Source: Candidatus Adiutrix sp. | Lineage (GTDB): Bacteria > Desulfobacterota > Desulfarculia > Adiutricales > Adiutricaceae | DNA: 7,816 nt | Reading direction: 5' to 3' | Assembly (NCBI GenBank): GCA_031285975.1 | Contig: JAITVE010000407.1 | Location: 1 to 7,816, forward strand | Shown here: one piece after another, positions 1 through 5,266 of the stretch | Position numbering within the stretch: position 1 is the first letter of the stretch | Layout of the letters: each line of letters opens with the position of its first letter | Notes under the pieces: generated by a model | The model's database searches: none | Told to the model about the DNA's origin: nothing | The model's input: only the letters and a program-made list of their open reading frames with translations | Position numbers and translations under genes: made by a program

Positions 1-47
1 AGCAGTTTTTCCAGGCTGTCCTGTTTCTGAACAATTTTTGTGGCCAT
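1..47 (-). CDS. 5' end of an unknown gene leaving the window
   Basis: Read on the minus strand, an ATG at 47 opens a frame that runs to the window edge and gives about 15 codons (MATKIVQKQDSLEKLL). A GGAG-type ribosome binding site lies about 8 nt upstream of the ATG (GGAGAAGAGT-ATG). The peptide is hydrophilic and shows no signal peptide. It is divergent from the membrane-protein gene at 110, leaving about 62 bases for both control regions. The family cannot be named from so few residues. Confidence 0.5.
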   Translation of the reverse strand, partial: MATKIVQKQDSLEKL

Positions 48-109
48 ACTCTTCTCCGCTGTGGTAACATAAAAGTCAGTTTTTAGAACCGTGAACCGTA
101 GGGAATGCC

Positions 110-1273
110 ATGTTTAAAAAATTCGCCCGGCTTCAAAACCGCGCTGAGCGGCTGGAAATCTATAACATCTTGAAATTCAACATCAACGCCTGCCTCAAGC
201 TGGTGGAATTGCTGCTGTTGACGGTGATGGTGGCCGGGTTCGCCTGGATGCTCTCCGCGCCGCTGATGCGGCTGGGCTTTTACGCGGGCTCGGCCCTGAG
301 CATCGGGGCGATGCTTTTCATTGTGCGGCTGCTGCGGCTGCCCTTCATTTTCGCCGCCGGTCAACTGGCCGCCGATTTCGGGCTCGACCCGCGCCCCGTC
401 TCCCGGCGGCTCAAAGCTATCCTGGGGCTGGAGGCCCGGCGGGCAACGGCCTTATGGCTGCTTTCCGTGCTGCTCTTCTGGGCCCTTAGGCTGGAATTAT
501 GGGCCTGGACGCTGCTCACCCTGGCCGTGGGCCTGGCCCTGGCCGTCCTCATGGCCGCCCGCCCCACCCTCTGGAGCCCGGAAAAACTGCGCCCCGCGCG
601 GGAAGGCGAACTGCCCCCGGCCCTTCTGGCCAAGCTCGAGGCCTGGGCCCCCCAGACCGGGATATCCAGCCGCTCGATACTGATTTCCACCAGCTTTTTC
701 CCCGAGCTCACCCCGCCCCAGTTAATCGGCCTGCATGGCAAGCAGGTGAAAATCCCGGAACGGGCGCTGTCGGCTTTTCCGCCGCGCGAAATATCGCTGC
801 GGACGGCGGCGGCCGTGATTGGGACGCTGGTGAAGGCCCCGCTGAAATTTTTGCTCCTGCGCGCCTGCTCCCTGGCCGTGGCCGTGCCCTTGGCCGCCAT
901 TATGATAAGCACCGTTGGCGCGCAGTTGTGGCTCTACCCCGTCACCGTCAGCCCGGCGCTCATCACCCTGCTCTGGGCCGGGCTGTGGCTGGGGCACAAT
1001 TTGGGTGATTTCGCCGCCCGCCTCACCCGCCGCGCCCTGGACGCCCAATTGGCCGCCGCCGCCTCCGTGCTGCTCAAAGACGAGGAGGCCCCCGCCAAGG
1101 CAGCGGACACCCTGGCCGAAAAAAACCTCGAAGAAGAAGCCGCCCCCGCCTGGCGCGAAATCTTCCGTGACCGCCACACCCGCCGCGCCTTCATCGCCAA
1201 AGTCAAATTCCAGCAACACCTCTCCAAATTCACCGAGGACAAGGATGGCGAGGACGACAAAGACCACGAATAG
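110..1273 (+). CDS. Polytopic membrane protein, probable inactive M48/Ste24-like homologue
   Basis: This gene encodes a 387-aa inner-membrane protein. Hydrophobic segments lie near residues 29-48, 57-80, 115-131, 132-150, 252-275 and 280-295, and an acidic tail (EDKDGEDDKDHE) ends it. The ATG at 110 follows AGGGA (100-104) at a 5-nt gap. The layout resembles Ste24/M48 metalloproteases: four helices, a soluble stretch beginning LPPALLAKLEAWAPQTGIS, a pair of helices, then a short region ending in AEKNL...PAWREIFRDRHTRRAFIAK, like the family's NL...P...F..HP...R end. No HExxH is present. The aligned place reads A235-V-I-G-T239, and the later EADxxA motif reads D311-A-Q-L-A-A. I infer a catalytically dead relative, possibly with a binding or scaffold role. 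The membrane assignment is firm; the M48 link is an inference from pattern. The gene stands alone, divergent from the partial gene at 1-47, and no obvious terminator follows closely. Confidence 0.75.
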   Translation: MFKKFARLQNRAERLEIYNILKFNINACLKLVELLLLTVMVAGFAWMLSAPLMRLGFYAGSALSIGAMLFIVRLLRLPFIFAAGQLAADFGLDPRPVSRRLKAILGLEARRATALWLLSVLLFWALRLELWAWTLLTLAVGLALAVLMAARPTLWSPEKLRPAREGELPPALLAKLEAWAPQTGISSRSILISTSFFPELTPPQLIGLHGKQVKIPERALSAFPPREISLRTAAAVIGTLVKAPLKFLLLRACSLAVAVPLAAIMISTVGAQLWLYPVTVSPALITLLWAGLWLGHNLGDFAARLTRRALDAQLAAAASVLLKDEEAPAKAADTLAEKNLEEEAAPAWREIFRDRHTRRAFIAKVKFQQHLSKFTEDKDGEDDKDHE

Positions 1274-1355
1274 CCCCGCCCCCCAGCCAAACTGGAAAGA
1301 CTGTACCACATTTCACCCTGGGAACGCTACAGCCGTCTGCCCTCAACCGCCCGTC

Positions 1356-1375
1356 ATTCCGGCGAAGGCCGGAAT
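1356..1375. repeat. Dispersed-type palindrome ATTCCGGC-GAAG-GCCGGAAT
   Basis: A perfect 8-bp stem with a GAAG loop sits in the context CGTC-stem-CC. This matches the very common intergenic palindrome of the GTCATTCCxGCGAAxGCxGGAATCC kind found in many proteobacterial genomes. A half copy in opposite orientation (GTCATACCGGCGAAGG when read on the minus strand) lies at about 1732-1752. Family membership is from memory of the motif, and copy number in this genome is unknown. Confidence 0.7.
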
Positions 1376-1426
1376 CCCTGCCTTTCCCGTACCGCTAACA
1401 AACCCACGGCCACACCCGACCCTATC

Positions 1427-1569
1427 GCAGCGCCACTTGTCCGAGGCGTTCAACCGAGTTGTGGCGCTGCTACACGACCCTTTGTGATTACTAACCGCGC
1501 CTCTTCCCACGCCGCAGGCGCGGCACCACTTGTCTGAGCCGTTCAGGCGAGTTGTGGCGCCGCTACACG
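1427..1569. repeat. Two tandem copies of a ~45-bp hairpin unit
   Basis: Copy 1 (1427-1476) has a perfect 10-bp stem GCAGCGCCAC/GTGGCGCTGC (1427-1436 and 1461-1470) around a 24-nt loop. Copy 2 (1520-1569) has the stem GCGGCACCAC/GTGGCGCCGC (1520-1529 and 1554-1563) with one mismatch. Counting from the shared CAC, the copies differ at about 5 of 43 bases, and both end in GCTACACG. The copy spacing is 93 bp. The change that alters the right arm of copy 2 (CTGC to CCGC) is matched by a change in its left arm (GCAG to GCGG), which suggests the stem is maintained. Confidence 0.75.
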
Positions 1570-1601
1570 GTCGCCGCTGATTCACTAGCCGACACGCAGG
1601 T

Positions 1602-1688
1602 CCAGGGGCGCGTAGCCCTTGGCGCGCGGAGATTCTTAAGAGGGGCTCGCGTTAGCCCCTCTTAAGCGGGGTTTGGGGCGGAGCCCCA
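1602..1688. repeat. Cluster of three hairpins
   Basis: Three inverted repeats follow one another. The first is CCAGGGGC/GCCCTTGG (1602-1609 and 1615-1622, one G-T wobble). The second is a perfect 13-bp stem CTTAAGAGGGGCT/AGCCCCTCTTAAG (1635-1647 and 1654-1666) with loop CGCGTT. The third is TGGGGC/GCCCCA (1674-1679 and 1683-1688) with loop GGA. No T-tract follows any of them on either strand, so they do not look like intrinsic terminators. They look like an intergenic repeat element. Confidence 0.65.
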
Positions 1689-1832
1689 TACAACATTCGC
1701 CGCGAAGCCCCACCAAGAAAAAGGCATCGGGCACACCTTCGCCGGTATGACAGCGGTGGCGGTTCATATTTGAGACTGTTTTTCCAAATGCGGTTGCTCT
1801 GGGCCCCAACAGGCCCGTTATTTCGTCAAAAG

Positions 1833-2060
1833 CTACCTGAGAGCATACATAATCAGAAGACAGAGCGCGGCGCCGACCGTGGCTCCGAGCAGCAACTTTT
1901 TCCTTTCGTCTACTTTTGCCATATAATCGGCTATGCGCTGCACTCTGTTCAAAAAGTGGATGATAATTTCTTGCAGTACAACGGCGGGTATAATAGAAAA
2001 CAGGCTTGTCGTGACAGCCAAGGCTACCGAAAATGAACGGCCATAGTTAGTGTGGCGCAA
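1833..2060 (-). CDS. Small two-helix membrane protein, unknown function
   Basis: This is a predicted protein of up to 75 aa with a hydrophobic segment at about residues 10-36, a charged linker (RVQRIADYMAKVDERKK, about 39-55) and a second hydrophobic segment at about 56-74, ending in ALR. It overlaps the end of the upstream minus-strand gene by 14 nt, which suggests translational coupling in a two-gene operon. The start is uncertain. The first possible codon is a TTG at 2060 with AAAGAGG directly touching it, too close for a normal ribosome binding site. A second TTG at 2021 would give 62 aa and has only a weak Shine-Dalgarno match. There is no ATG in frame near the beginning. I do not recognise a family. 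The membrane pattern and the overlap favour a real gene over a shadow frame. Confidence 0.5.
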   Translation of the reverse strand: MRHTNYGRSFSVALAVTTSLFSIIPAVVLQEIIIHFLNRVQRIADYMAKVDERKKLLLGATVGAALCLLIMYALR

Positions 2061-2799
2061 CCTCTTTGCTCACGCAGAGCAGAGCAAAAAAGAGAATAAG
2101 GACGCCCAAAGAACCCAAACGCCAACTCAGCCACTTAAGACTGTCCTGCCGCACCTCGAGGAACGCGCCGATTTTGATTATCAAGGCGGCCAGAGGGCCG
2201 TCGGGCAGCACCAGGGCGTTGCCGGTGCGGGCATTCACGCGCACTGCGATCTCAGGATCGGTCAGAGCGTCCACCGCCCCGGCCGTTTTGAGCCTGGAAC
2301 CGAAGATGACAAAAAAGCTCTCAGCCGTTACCCCGCGATCCAGCTTGACGGAACGGCAGACCATTCTCCCCTCTTTCAATTCCACCGGCCCGCCGCCTTT
2401 GATGCCGACAAGCCGGGCCCCGCTTTTGAGAAAGAGTGAAAAAGCTACCCGCGACCGCGTTGACTGGTTGAGTTCAAAGGCGTAACGCTCCACATCAGTA
2501 TACGGCATATAGAATTTCGGTCGCCGTCCTACCCAAAAGCTATTAACTCCCAAGCCGATAAAGGGCTGGCCCAGGTTGCGGCGAATATTGAAATAATCTT
2601 TCATGCCCGGAAACATTATGACGAGGCTTGCCGTCATGATGCCGATGTGCCATTGAACGGCTCCGGCTATAAAAATCAACAGGCCCAGCACAAAAAGGAT
2701 ACTAGGGGCGGCGGCAATATCCGTTATCCCGATGCGGGCGTAATATTCTCTCTTGCTGGCCGCCGACAGCTTGAGATTCAGGCCGGTTGCGTTGTCCAT
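2047..2799 (-). CDS. Membrane protein with a possible PH-like domain, unknown function
   Basis: This encodes a 250-aa protein. Two hydrophobic segments lie near residues 31-64, a beta-rich soluble part follows (about 80-170, with WVGRRPKFYMPYTDVERYAFEL and repeated short hydrophobic strands), and a last hydrophobic helix lies at about 226-243. A helix hairpin followed by a strand-rich domain resembles bacterial PH-domain membrane proteins, but the match is structural guesswork. The ATG at 2799 is preferred over the TTG at 2802. GGAGAGG (2804-2810 on the minus strand) is 4 nt from the ATG but only 1 nt from the TTG. A second small membrane-protein gene overlaps its 3' end. The gene is divergent from selD, and the shared 187-base spacer holds a promoter for each. 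No link to selenium is visible in the protein itself. Confidence 0.7.
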   Translation of the reverse strand: MDNATGLNLKLSAASKREYYARIGITDIAAAPSILFVLGLLIFIAGAVQWHIGIMTASLVIMFPGMKDYFNIRRNLGQPFIGLGVNSFWVGRRPKFYMPYTDVERYAFELNQSTRSRVAFSLFLKSGARLVGIKGGGPVELKEGRMVCRSVKLDRGVTAESFFVIFGSRLKTAGAVDALTDPEIAVRVNARTGNALVLPDGPLAALIIKIGAFLEVRQDSLKWLSWRLGSLGVLILFFALLCVSKEVAPH

Positions 2800-2855
2800 C
2801 AATCCTCTCCGTTGCGGTACACATCAACACGTTATCATTTTTTGCAGATTGGTTT

Positions 2856-2884
2856 ATGGTAATCCAAAACCGGGTGGCCGTCAA
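2856..2884 (-). promoter_or_regulatory. Candidate promoter of the 2799-1833 membrane-protein operon
   Basis: On the minus strand a -35 TTGACG (2884-2879) and a -10 TACCAT (2861-2856) are separated by exactly 17 nt. This would place transcription start near 2849 and leave a leader of about 50 nt before the ATG at 2799. The -35 matches consensus at 5 of 6 and the -10 at 4 of 6. Assigned by inspection only. Confidence 0.4.
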
Positions 2885-2927
2885 ATCCGCAATGATTTGT
2901 TCGTAAAAACGGGAGCATTACAAAATC

Positions 2928-2956
2928 TTTTCATTGTTATAGAAATTTGCTATGAT
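2928..2956 (+). promoter_or_regulatory. Candidate selD promoter
   Basis: TTTTCA (2928-2933) and TATGAT (2951-2956) are 17 nt apart. The -10 matches consensus at 5 of 6 and the -35 at 4 of 6. Transcription would begin near 2963 and leave only about 24 nt before the selD ATG. The -10 overlaps an inverted repeat at 2952-2974. Confidence 0.4.
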
Positions 2957-2974
2957 AGCTCATCACACTATCAT
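2952..2974. promoter_or_regulatory. Inverted repeat ATGATAG-N9-CTATCAT, possible operator of selD
   Basis: A perfect 7-bp inverted repeat with a 9-nt spacer covers most of the candidate -10 box (2951-2956) and ends exactly where the selD ribosome binding site (GGAG, 2975-2978) begins. This position suits a repressor site, or an RNA hairpin that would affect ribosome access. No known selenium-responsive operator is claimed. Confidence 0.4.
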
Positions 2975-2986
2975 GGAGCGGACTGC

Positions 2987-4006
2987 ATGAGCCTTTTATC
3001 AAACTGCACTTCCGGGGGCTGCGGGGCCAAAATCGGGCCGGCGGAATTGGCCGAGCAGCTCAAAAAGTTGCCACTGTTCCACGATCCGCGCCTGGTGACT
3101 GGCTTTGAAAGCTCCGACGACGCGGCTGTCTATCGCCTGGGGGCGGACACGGCCATCATCTCCACCGTGGATTTTTTCCCGCCTATGGTGGAGGCTCCCC
3201 ATCTCTTCGGCCAAATCGCGGCGGCCAACGCCCTGAGCGACGTCTACGCCATGGGCGGCAAAGCCATCTGCGCCCTGAACCTGGTCTGCTTTCCGCAAAA
3301 GATGGATCAGGAAATTTTGGGGCAAATCCTCCTGGGCGGCGCGGAAAAAGTGGCCGAGGCCGGGGCGGCGCTCTGCGGCGGGCACTCCATTTACGACCAC
3401 GAGCCCAAGTACGGCCTGGCCGTCACGGGCCTCGTGCACCCGGACAAAGTGCTGCGCAACAACACCTGCGCCGAGGGCGACGGGCTGATTTTGACCAAGG
3501 CCCTGGGGGTCGGCCTGATTATGAGCGCCGTGCGGGCCGGGCTGGCGAAGGACGAAGAATACGCCGCCGCCACGGCCAGCATGACGCGCCTGAACAAATA
3601 CGCCGCCGAAAAACTGGCCGCCTACCCGGTGAATGCCTGCACCGACGTCACCGGCTTCGGCCTGTTGGCCCACGCCGCCGAAATGGCCGGGAGCGGGCAC
3701 AGCCTGACTATAAACTTCGACTCCCTGCCCTGCCTCCCCGGCGCGCTCGGCTACGCCGCCGACTACCTGGCCACGGCGGCCGGGCAGCGCAACCGCAACC
3801 ACATCGCGGCCTCGGCGGATTTTAGCGGCCTGTCCCCGGCCCAGCAGGAATTGCTGTTCGACCCCCAAACCTCCGGCGGGCTGCTCATCAGCCTGCCCCT
3901 CGGCCAGGCCGAAAAACTGCTGGCGGACATCCAGGCCGACGACCCGGGCGCGGCCATCATCGGCATGGTCACCGCCCGCCAGGAACACGCGGTCATTGTA
4001 TTATAG
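2987..4006 (+). CDS. selD: Selenide, water dikinase (selenophosphate synthetase)
   Basis: SelD makes selenophosphate from selenide and ATP. Selenophosphate is the selenium donor for selenocysteine and for selenouridine in tRNA. The 339-aa length fits the family. The N-terminal active-site loop reads SGGC12GAK15. C12 and K15 correspond to the essential E. coli Cys17 and Lys20, while the second loop cysteine (E. coli Cys19) is an alanine. Metal and nucleotide motifs follow: D44-D45 in SSDDAAV, D62 in STVDFFPP, NALSDVYAMGG (81-91), GGHSI (131-135), TDVTGFGLLAH (219-229) and DPQTSGGLL (292-300). The ATG at 2987 is chosen because GGAG (2975-2978) lies 8 nt upstream and the family N-terminus begins there. 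The frame is open further upstream, but that part is not SelD-like. It leads an operon with yedF and a DUF3343 gene. The active-site residue is an ordinary TGC cysteine, so this SelD is not itself a selenoprotein. Confidence 0.96.
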   Translation: MSLLSNCTSGGCGAKIGPAELAEQLKKLPLFHDPRLVTGFESSDDAAVYRLGADTAIISTVDFFPPMVEAPHLFGQIAAANALSDVYAMGGKAICALNLVCFPQKMDQEILGQILLGGAEKVAEAGAALCGGHSIYDHEPKYGLAVTGLVHPDKVLRNNTCAEGDGLILTKALGVGLIMSAVRAGLAKDEEYAAATASMTRLNKYAAEKLAAYPVNACTDVTGFGLLAHAAEMAGSGHSLTINFDSLPCLPGALGYAADYLATAAGQRNRNHIAASADFSGLSPAQQELLFDPQTSGGLLISLPLGQAEKLLADIQADDPGAAIIGMVTARQEHAVIVL

Positions 4007-4007
4007 A

Positions 4008-4047
4008 GTATTTTGCAATTTATCCGCCTTTTTAAATTGCAAAATAC
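4008..4047. promoter_or_regulatory. Perfect 14-bp inverted repeat between selD and yedF
   Basis: Arms GTATTTTGCAATTT (4008-4021) and AAATTGCAAAATAC (4034-4047) are exactly complementary and separated by 12 nt. The repeat begins one base after the selD TAG. No T-tract follows the right arm, so it is not a standard terminator. It may be an mRNA hairpin that stabilises or processes the selD message, or a protein site controlling yedF. It is AT-rich, unlike the genes on both sides. Confidence 0.55.
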
Positions 4048-4115
4048 GCAAACATTTGGGCGCTTTTCATTTTTTGCATATGACCTTAGAAAAGTGCTCT
4101 AGAAACGAGGAAGCT

Positions 4116-4700
4116 ATGACTACCATAGACATGCTGGGGCGGCCCTGCCCCATTCCGGTCATTGAGGCCAAGAAAGCGCTGCGGTCGGCGGCTCCGGGCG
4201 ACACCATTTCCGTGCTGGTGGATAACGACATCGCCCGCCAGAATTTGGGGAAAATGGCCGCCGGGCTGGGCTGTGATTTCCGCTGCGAAACCGCGCCGGG
4301 GGGCAACATCCTGGCACACATCACCGTCAGGAAAGCGGCTTGCCAGGTGGACGGCGCGGAAACTTCCGGCCTGGTGGTGTCCATTGGGCGCGACCAAATG
4401 GGCGGCGGCAGCGAGGATTTAGGCCGCAGCCTCATGAAAAGTTTTATCTATGCCTTAACTGAGTTGGAATCACCGCCGGAACAGCTTTTGTTTTTCAACG
4501 CCGGGGTCAAGCTGACCACCGAAGGATCCGCCGCCCTGGACGACCTGGAAGCCTTGACCCGCAAAGGGGTGACGATAAGCAGCTGCGGCGCGTGCCTAAA
4601 CTACTACGGTTTGGCGGAACAACTGCAAACCGGGAGCGTCACCAACATGTACGCCATCGTCACGGCCATGAGCCAGGCCAAGCGGCTGATAAACCTGTAA
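4116..4700 (+). CDS. yedF: Selenium metabolism protein YedF (TusA domain plus DsrE-like domain)
   Basis: YedF is a partner of SelD in selenium-using bacteria and is thought to carry sulfur or selenium on cysteines; its exact reaction is not established. Residues 3-72 of the 194-aa protein form a TusA/SirA-like domain with the signature GRPC11PIPVIEAKKAL, where C11 is the expected persulfide-carrying cysteine. A linker then leads to a DsrE/F-like domain (about 84-190) with the conserved element SSC157GAC160LNYYGL followed by TNMYAIV. The ATG at 4116 is chosen because GAGG (4107-4110) precedes it and TusA domains begin here; the longer open frame starting at 3996 overlaps selD and is not domain-like. 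The gene follows selD after 109 bases that hold a strong inverted repeat. Its TAA overlaps the ATG of the next gene. Family assignment is firm. Confidence 0.93.
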   Translation: MTTIDMLGRPCPIPVIEAKKALRSAAPGDTISVLVDNDIARQNLGKMAAGLGCDFRCETAPGGNILAHITVRKAACQVDGAETSGLVVSIGRDQMGGGSEDLGRSLMKSFIYALTELESPPEQLLFFNAGVKLTTEGSAALDDLEALTRKGVTISSCGACLNYYGLAEQLQTGSVTNMYAIVTAMSQAKRLINL

Positions 4701-4975
4701 TGAACGCGCCCCGCCCCCACGAAATCGTCTTCACCTTCCACAGCACCCACGGCGCGATGGCCGGGGAACAGGCCCTGCTGACGGGCGGGATGGCCGTGCG
4801 GGTAATGGCCCTGCCCTCCAGCCTGGGGGCCGGTTGCGGCCTGTGCCTCCGTGTGGCCCACGCCGACCTGGAAGCCTCCCGCCGCCTGCTGGCCGGGGCC
4901 GGTATTGAACCCGAAGGCATTTTCGCCAAAAGCATAGACTGCGGCGTGCCGACGTATTGCGCGGTAAGCATATGA
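4700..4975 (+). CDS. DUF3343 family protein, putative selenium/sulfur carrier
   Basis: This 91-aa protein fits the small DUF3343 family, described as putative Se/S carrier proteins. The typical order is visible: an N-terminal strand and HSTHGAMAGEQALL helix (14-27), a second strand VRVMALPSSL (33-42), then GAGC46GLC49LRV and a helix (ADLEASRRLLAGAG). The conserved family cysteine is C46. This copy also has C49, giving a CxxC, and C81 and C87 in the C-terminal tail. The ATG overlaps the yedF stop as TAATG, so translation is probably coupled and the protein made alongside YedF. The start agrees with the family N-terminus. No terminator follows; the vapBC promoter begins 2 nt after the TGA. Family call by motif is good; the carrier role is inferred from family and neighbours. 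Confidence 0.85.
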   Translation: MNAPRPHEIVFTFHSTHGAMAGEQALLTGGMAVRVMALPSSLGAGCGLCLRVAHADLEASRRLLAGAGIEPEGIFAKSIDCGVPTYCAVSI

Positions 4976-4976
4976 C

Positions 4977-5005
4977 TTGACGAGACAAGGCACAATATAT
5001 ATACT
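4977..5005 (+). promoter_or_regulatory. vapBC promoter
   Basis: TTGACG (4977-4982) and TATACT (5000-5005) are separated by exactly 17 nt; each box matches consensus at 5 of 6. Transcription would begin near 5012, leaving a leader of about 27 nt before the vapB ATG. This is the best promoter match in the window. Confidence 0.7.
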
Positions 5006-5031
5006 TTATGTATATACGCCTTGACTCAAGG
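4998..5031. promoter_or_regulatory. Palindromic operators over the vapBC promoter and leader
   Basis: TATATAC-N5-GTATATA (4998-5004 and 5010-5016) overlaps the -10 box. A second palindrome, CCTTGA-C-TCAAGG (5019-5031), runs into the AAGGAGG ribosome binding site. A related weaker pair, CTTG-N6-CAAG, lies at 4976-4989 on the -35. VapB-type antitoxins usually repress their own promoter with the toxin through such sites, so autoregulation is expected. Confidence 0.55.
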
Positions 5032-5038
5032 AGGGCTT

Positions 5039-5266
5039 ATGGATACCGCCAAAGTTTTTAAATCAGGCAATAGTCAAGCCATCAGGTTACCCAAAGAATT
5101 TCGGGTGGAAGGCCGGGAATTGGAAATTTTCCGCCGGGGCCGGGAAATCGTTTTGCGGGAACCGGAAACTGGCGTGGCCCTCGCTTTTGACCTGTTAAGC
5201 GCCCTGCCGGATGATTTCCTGCCGGATCGCGGCCAGGCGCCTCCGCAGATCAGGGACGAGCTATGA
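5039..5266 (+). CDS. vapB: VapB-type antitoxin (AbrB/MazE fold)
   Basis: This is a 75-aa antitoxin that neutralises the PIN-domain toxin encoded next and normally represses the operon. Residues 1-44 form a swapped-hairpin AbrB/MazE DNA-binding domain with the family pattern AKVFKSGNSQAIRLPKEFR (4-22) followed by LEIFRRGREIVLREP. The acidic, proline-rich tail (DLLSALPDDFLPDRG...IRDEL) is the usual toxin-binding part. The ATG at 5039 is preferred over an upstream TTG at 5021: a perfect AAGGAGG (5028-5034) sits 4 nt before it and the domain begins at once. The stop overlaps the vapC start as ATGA, so the two are translationally coupled. A clear promoter and palindromes lie upstream, making this a self-contained module independent of the selenium genes. 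Confidence 0.92.
   Translation: MDTAKVFKSGNSQAIRLPKEFRVEGRELEIFRRGREIVLREPETGVALAFDLLSALPDDFLPDRGQAPPQIRDEL

Larger units (their letters stand above)
1274..1832. other. Gene-free stretch rich in palindromic repeats
   Basis: No convincing gene is present here. The open frames across it are made of repeat sequence: one minus-strand frame simply repeats ATTRLN-SDKW twice because the DNA is repeated. The stretch holds a dispersed-type palindrome (1356-1375), a duplicated hairpin unit (1427-1476 and 1520-1569), three consecutive hairpins (1602-1688) and a half copy of the first palindrome in reverse orientation (about 1732-1752). From 1689 to 1832 little else is visible, apart from a small GGGCC/GGCCC inverted repeat at 1801-1816. 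Confidence 0.7.

Noticed and set aside
1427..1569. CRISPR-like array because of regularly spaced repeats.
   Set aside because: There are only two imperfect copies with internal stems, no uniform spacer size series and no cas genes.
1343..1585. 80-codon minus-strand ORF with an internal repeat of ATTRLN-SDKW.
   Set aside because: The protein repeat simply reflects the duplicated hairpin DNA, and the ORF also runs through the dispersed palindrome. There is no ribosome binding site or family likeness.
2753..2986. Upstream extension of the selD frame.
   Set aside because: It covers the divergent promoters and the antisense start of the 250-aa membrane gene. SelD homology begins at the ATG at 2987, which has a proper ribosome binding site.
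2999..3988. 329-codon minus-strand ORF antisense to selD.
   Set aside because: It is low-complexity, rich in G, A, Q and V, as expected for the reverse frame of a GC-rich gene, while the plus strand encodes an unmistakable SelD.
4700..5266. The DUF3343 TGA is followed in the same frame, without another stop, by vapB, suggesting UGA read as selenocysteine and a fused protein.
   Set aside because: The DUF3343 protein already ends at the family's usual length, a strong promoter and a perfect ribosome binding site for vapB lie between, and no SECIS-like hairpin is evident just after the TGA. Sharing a frame has a one-in-three chance.
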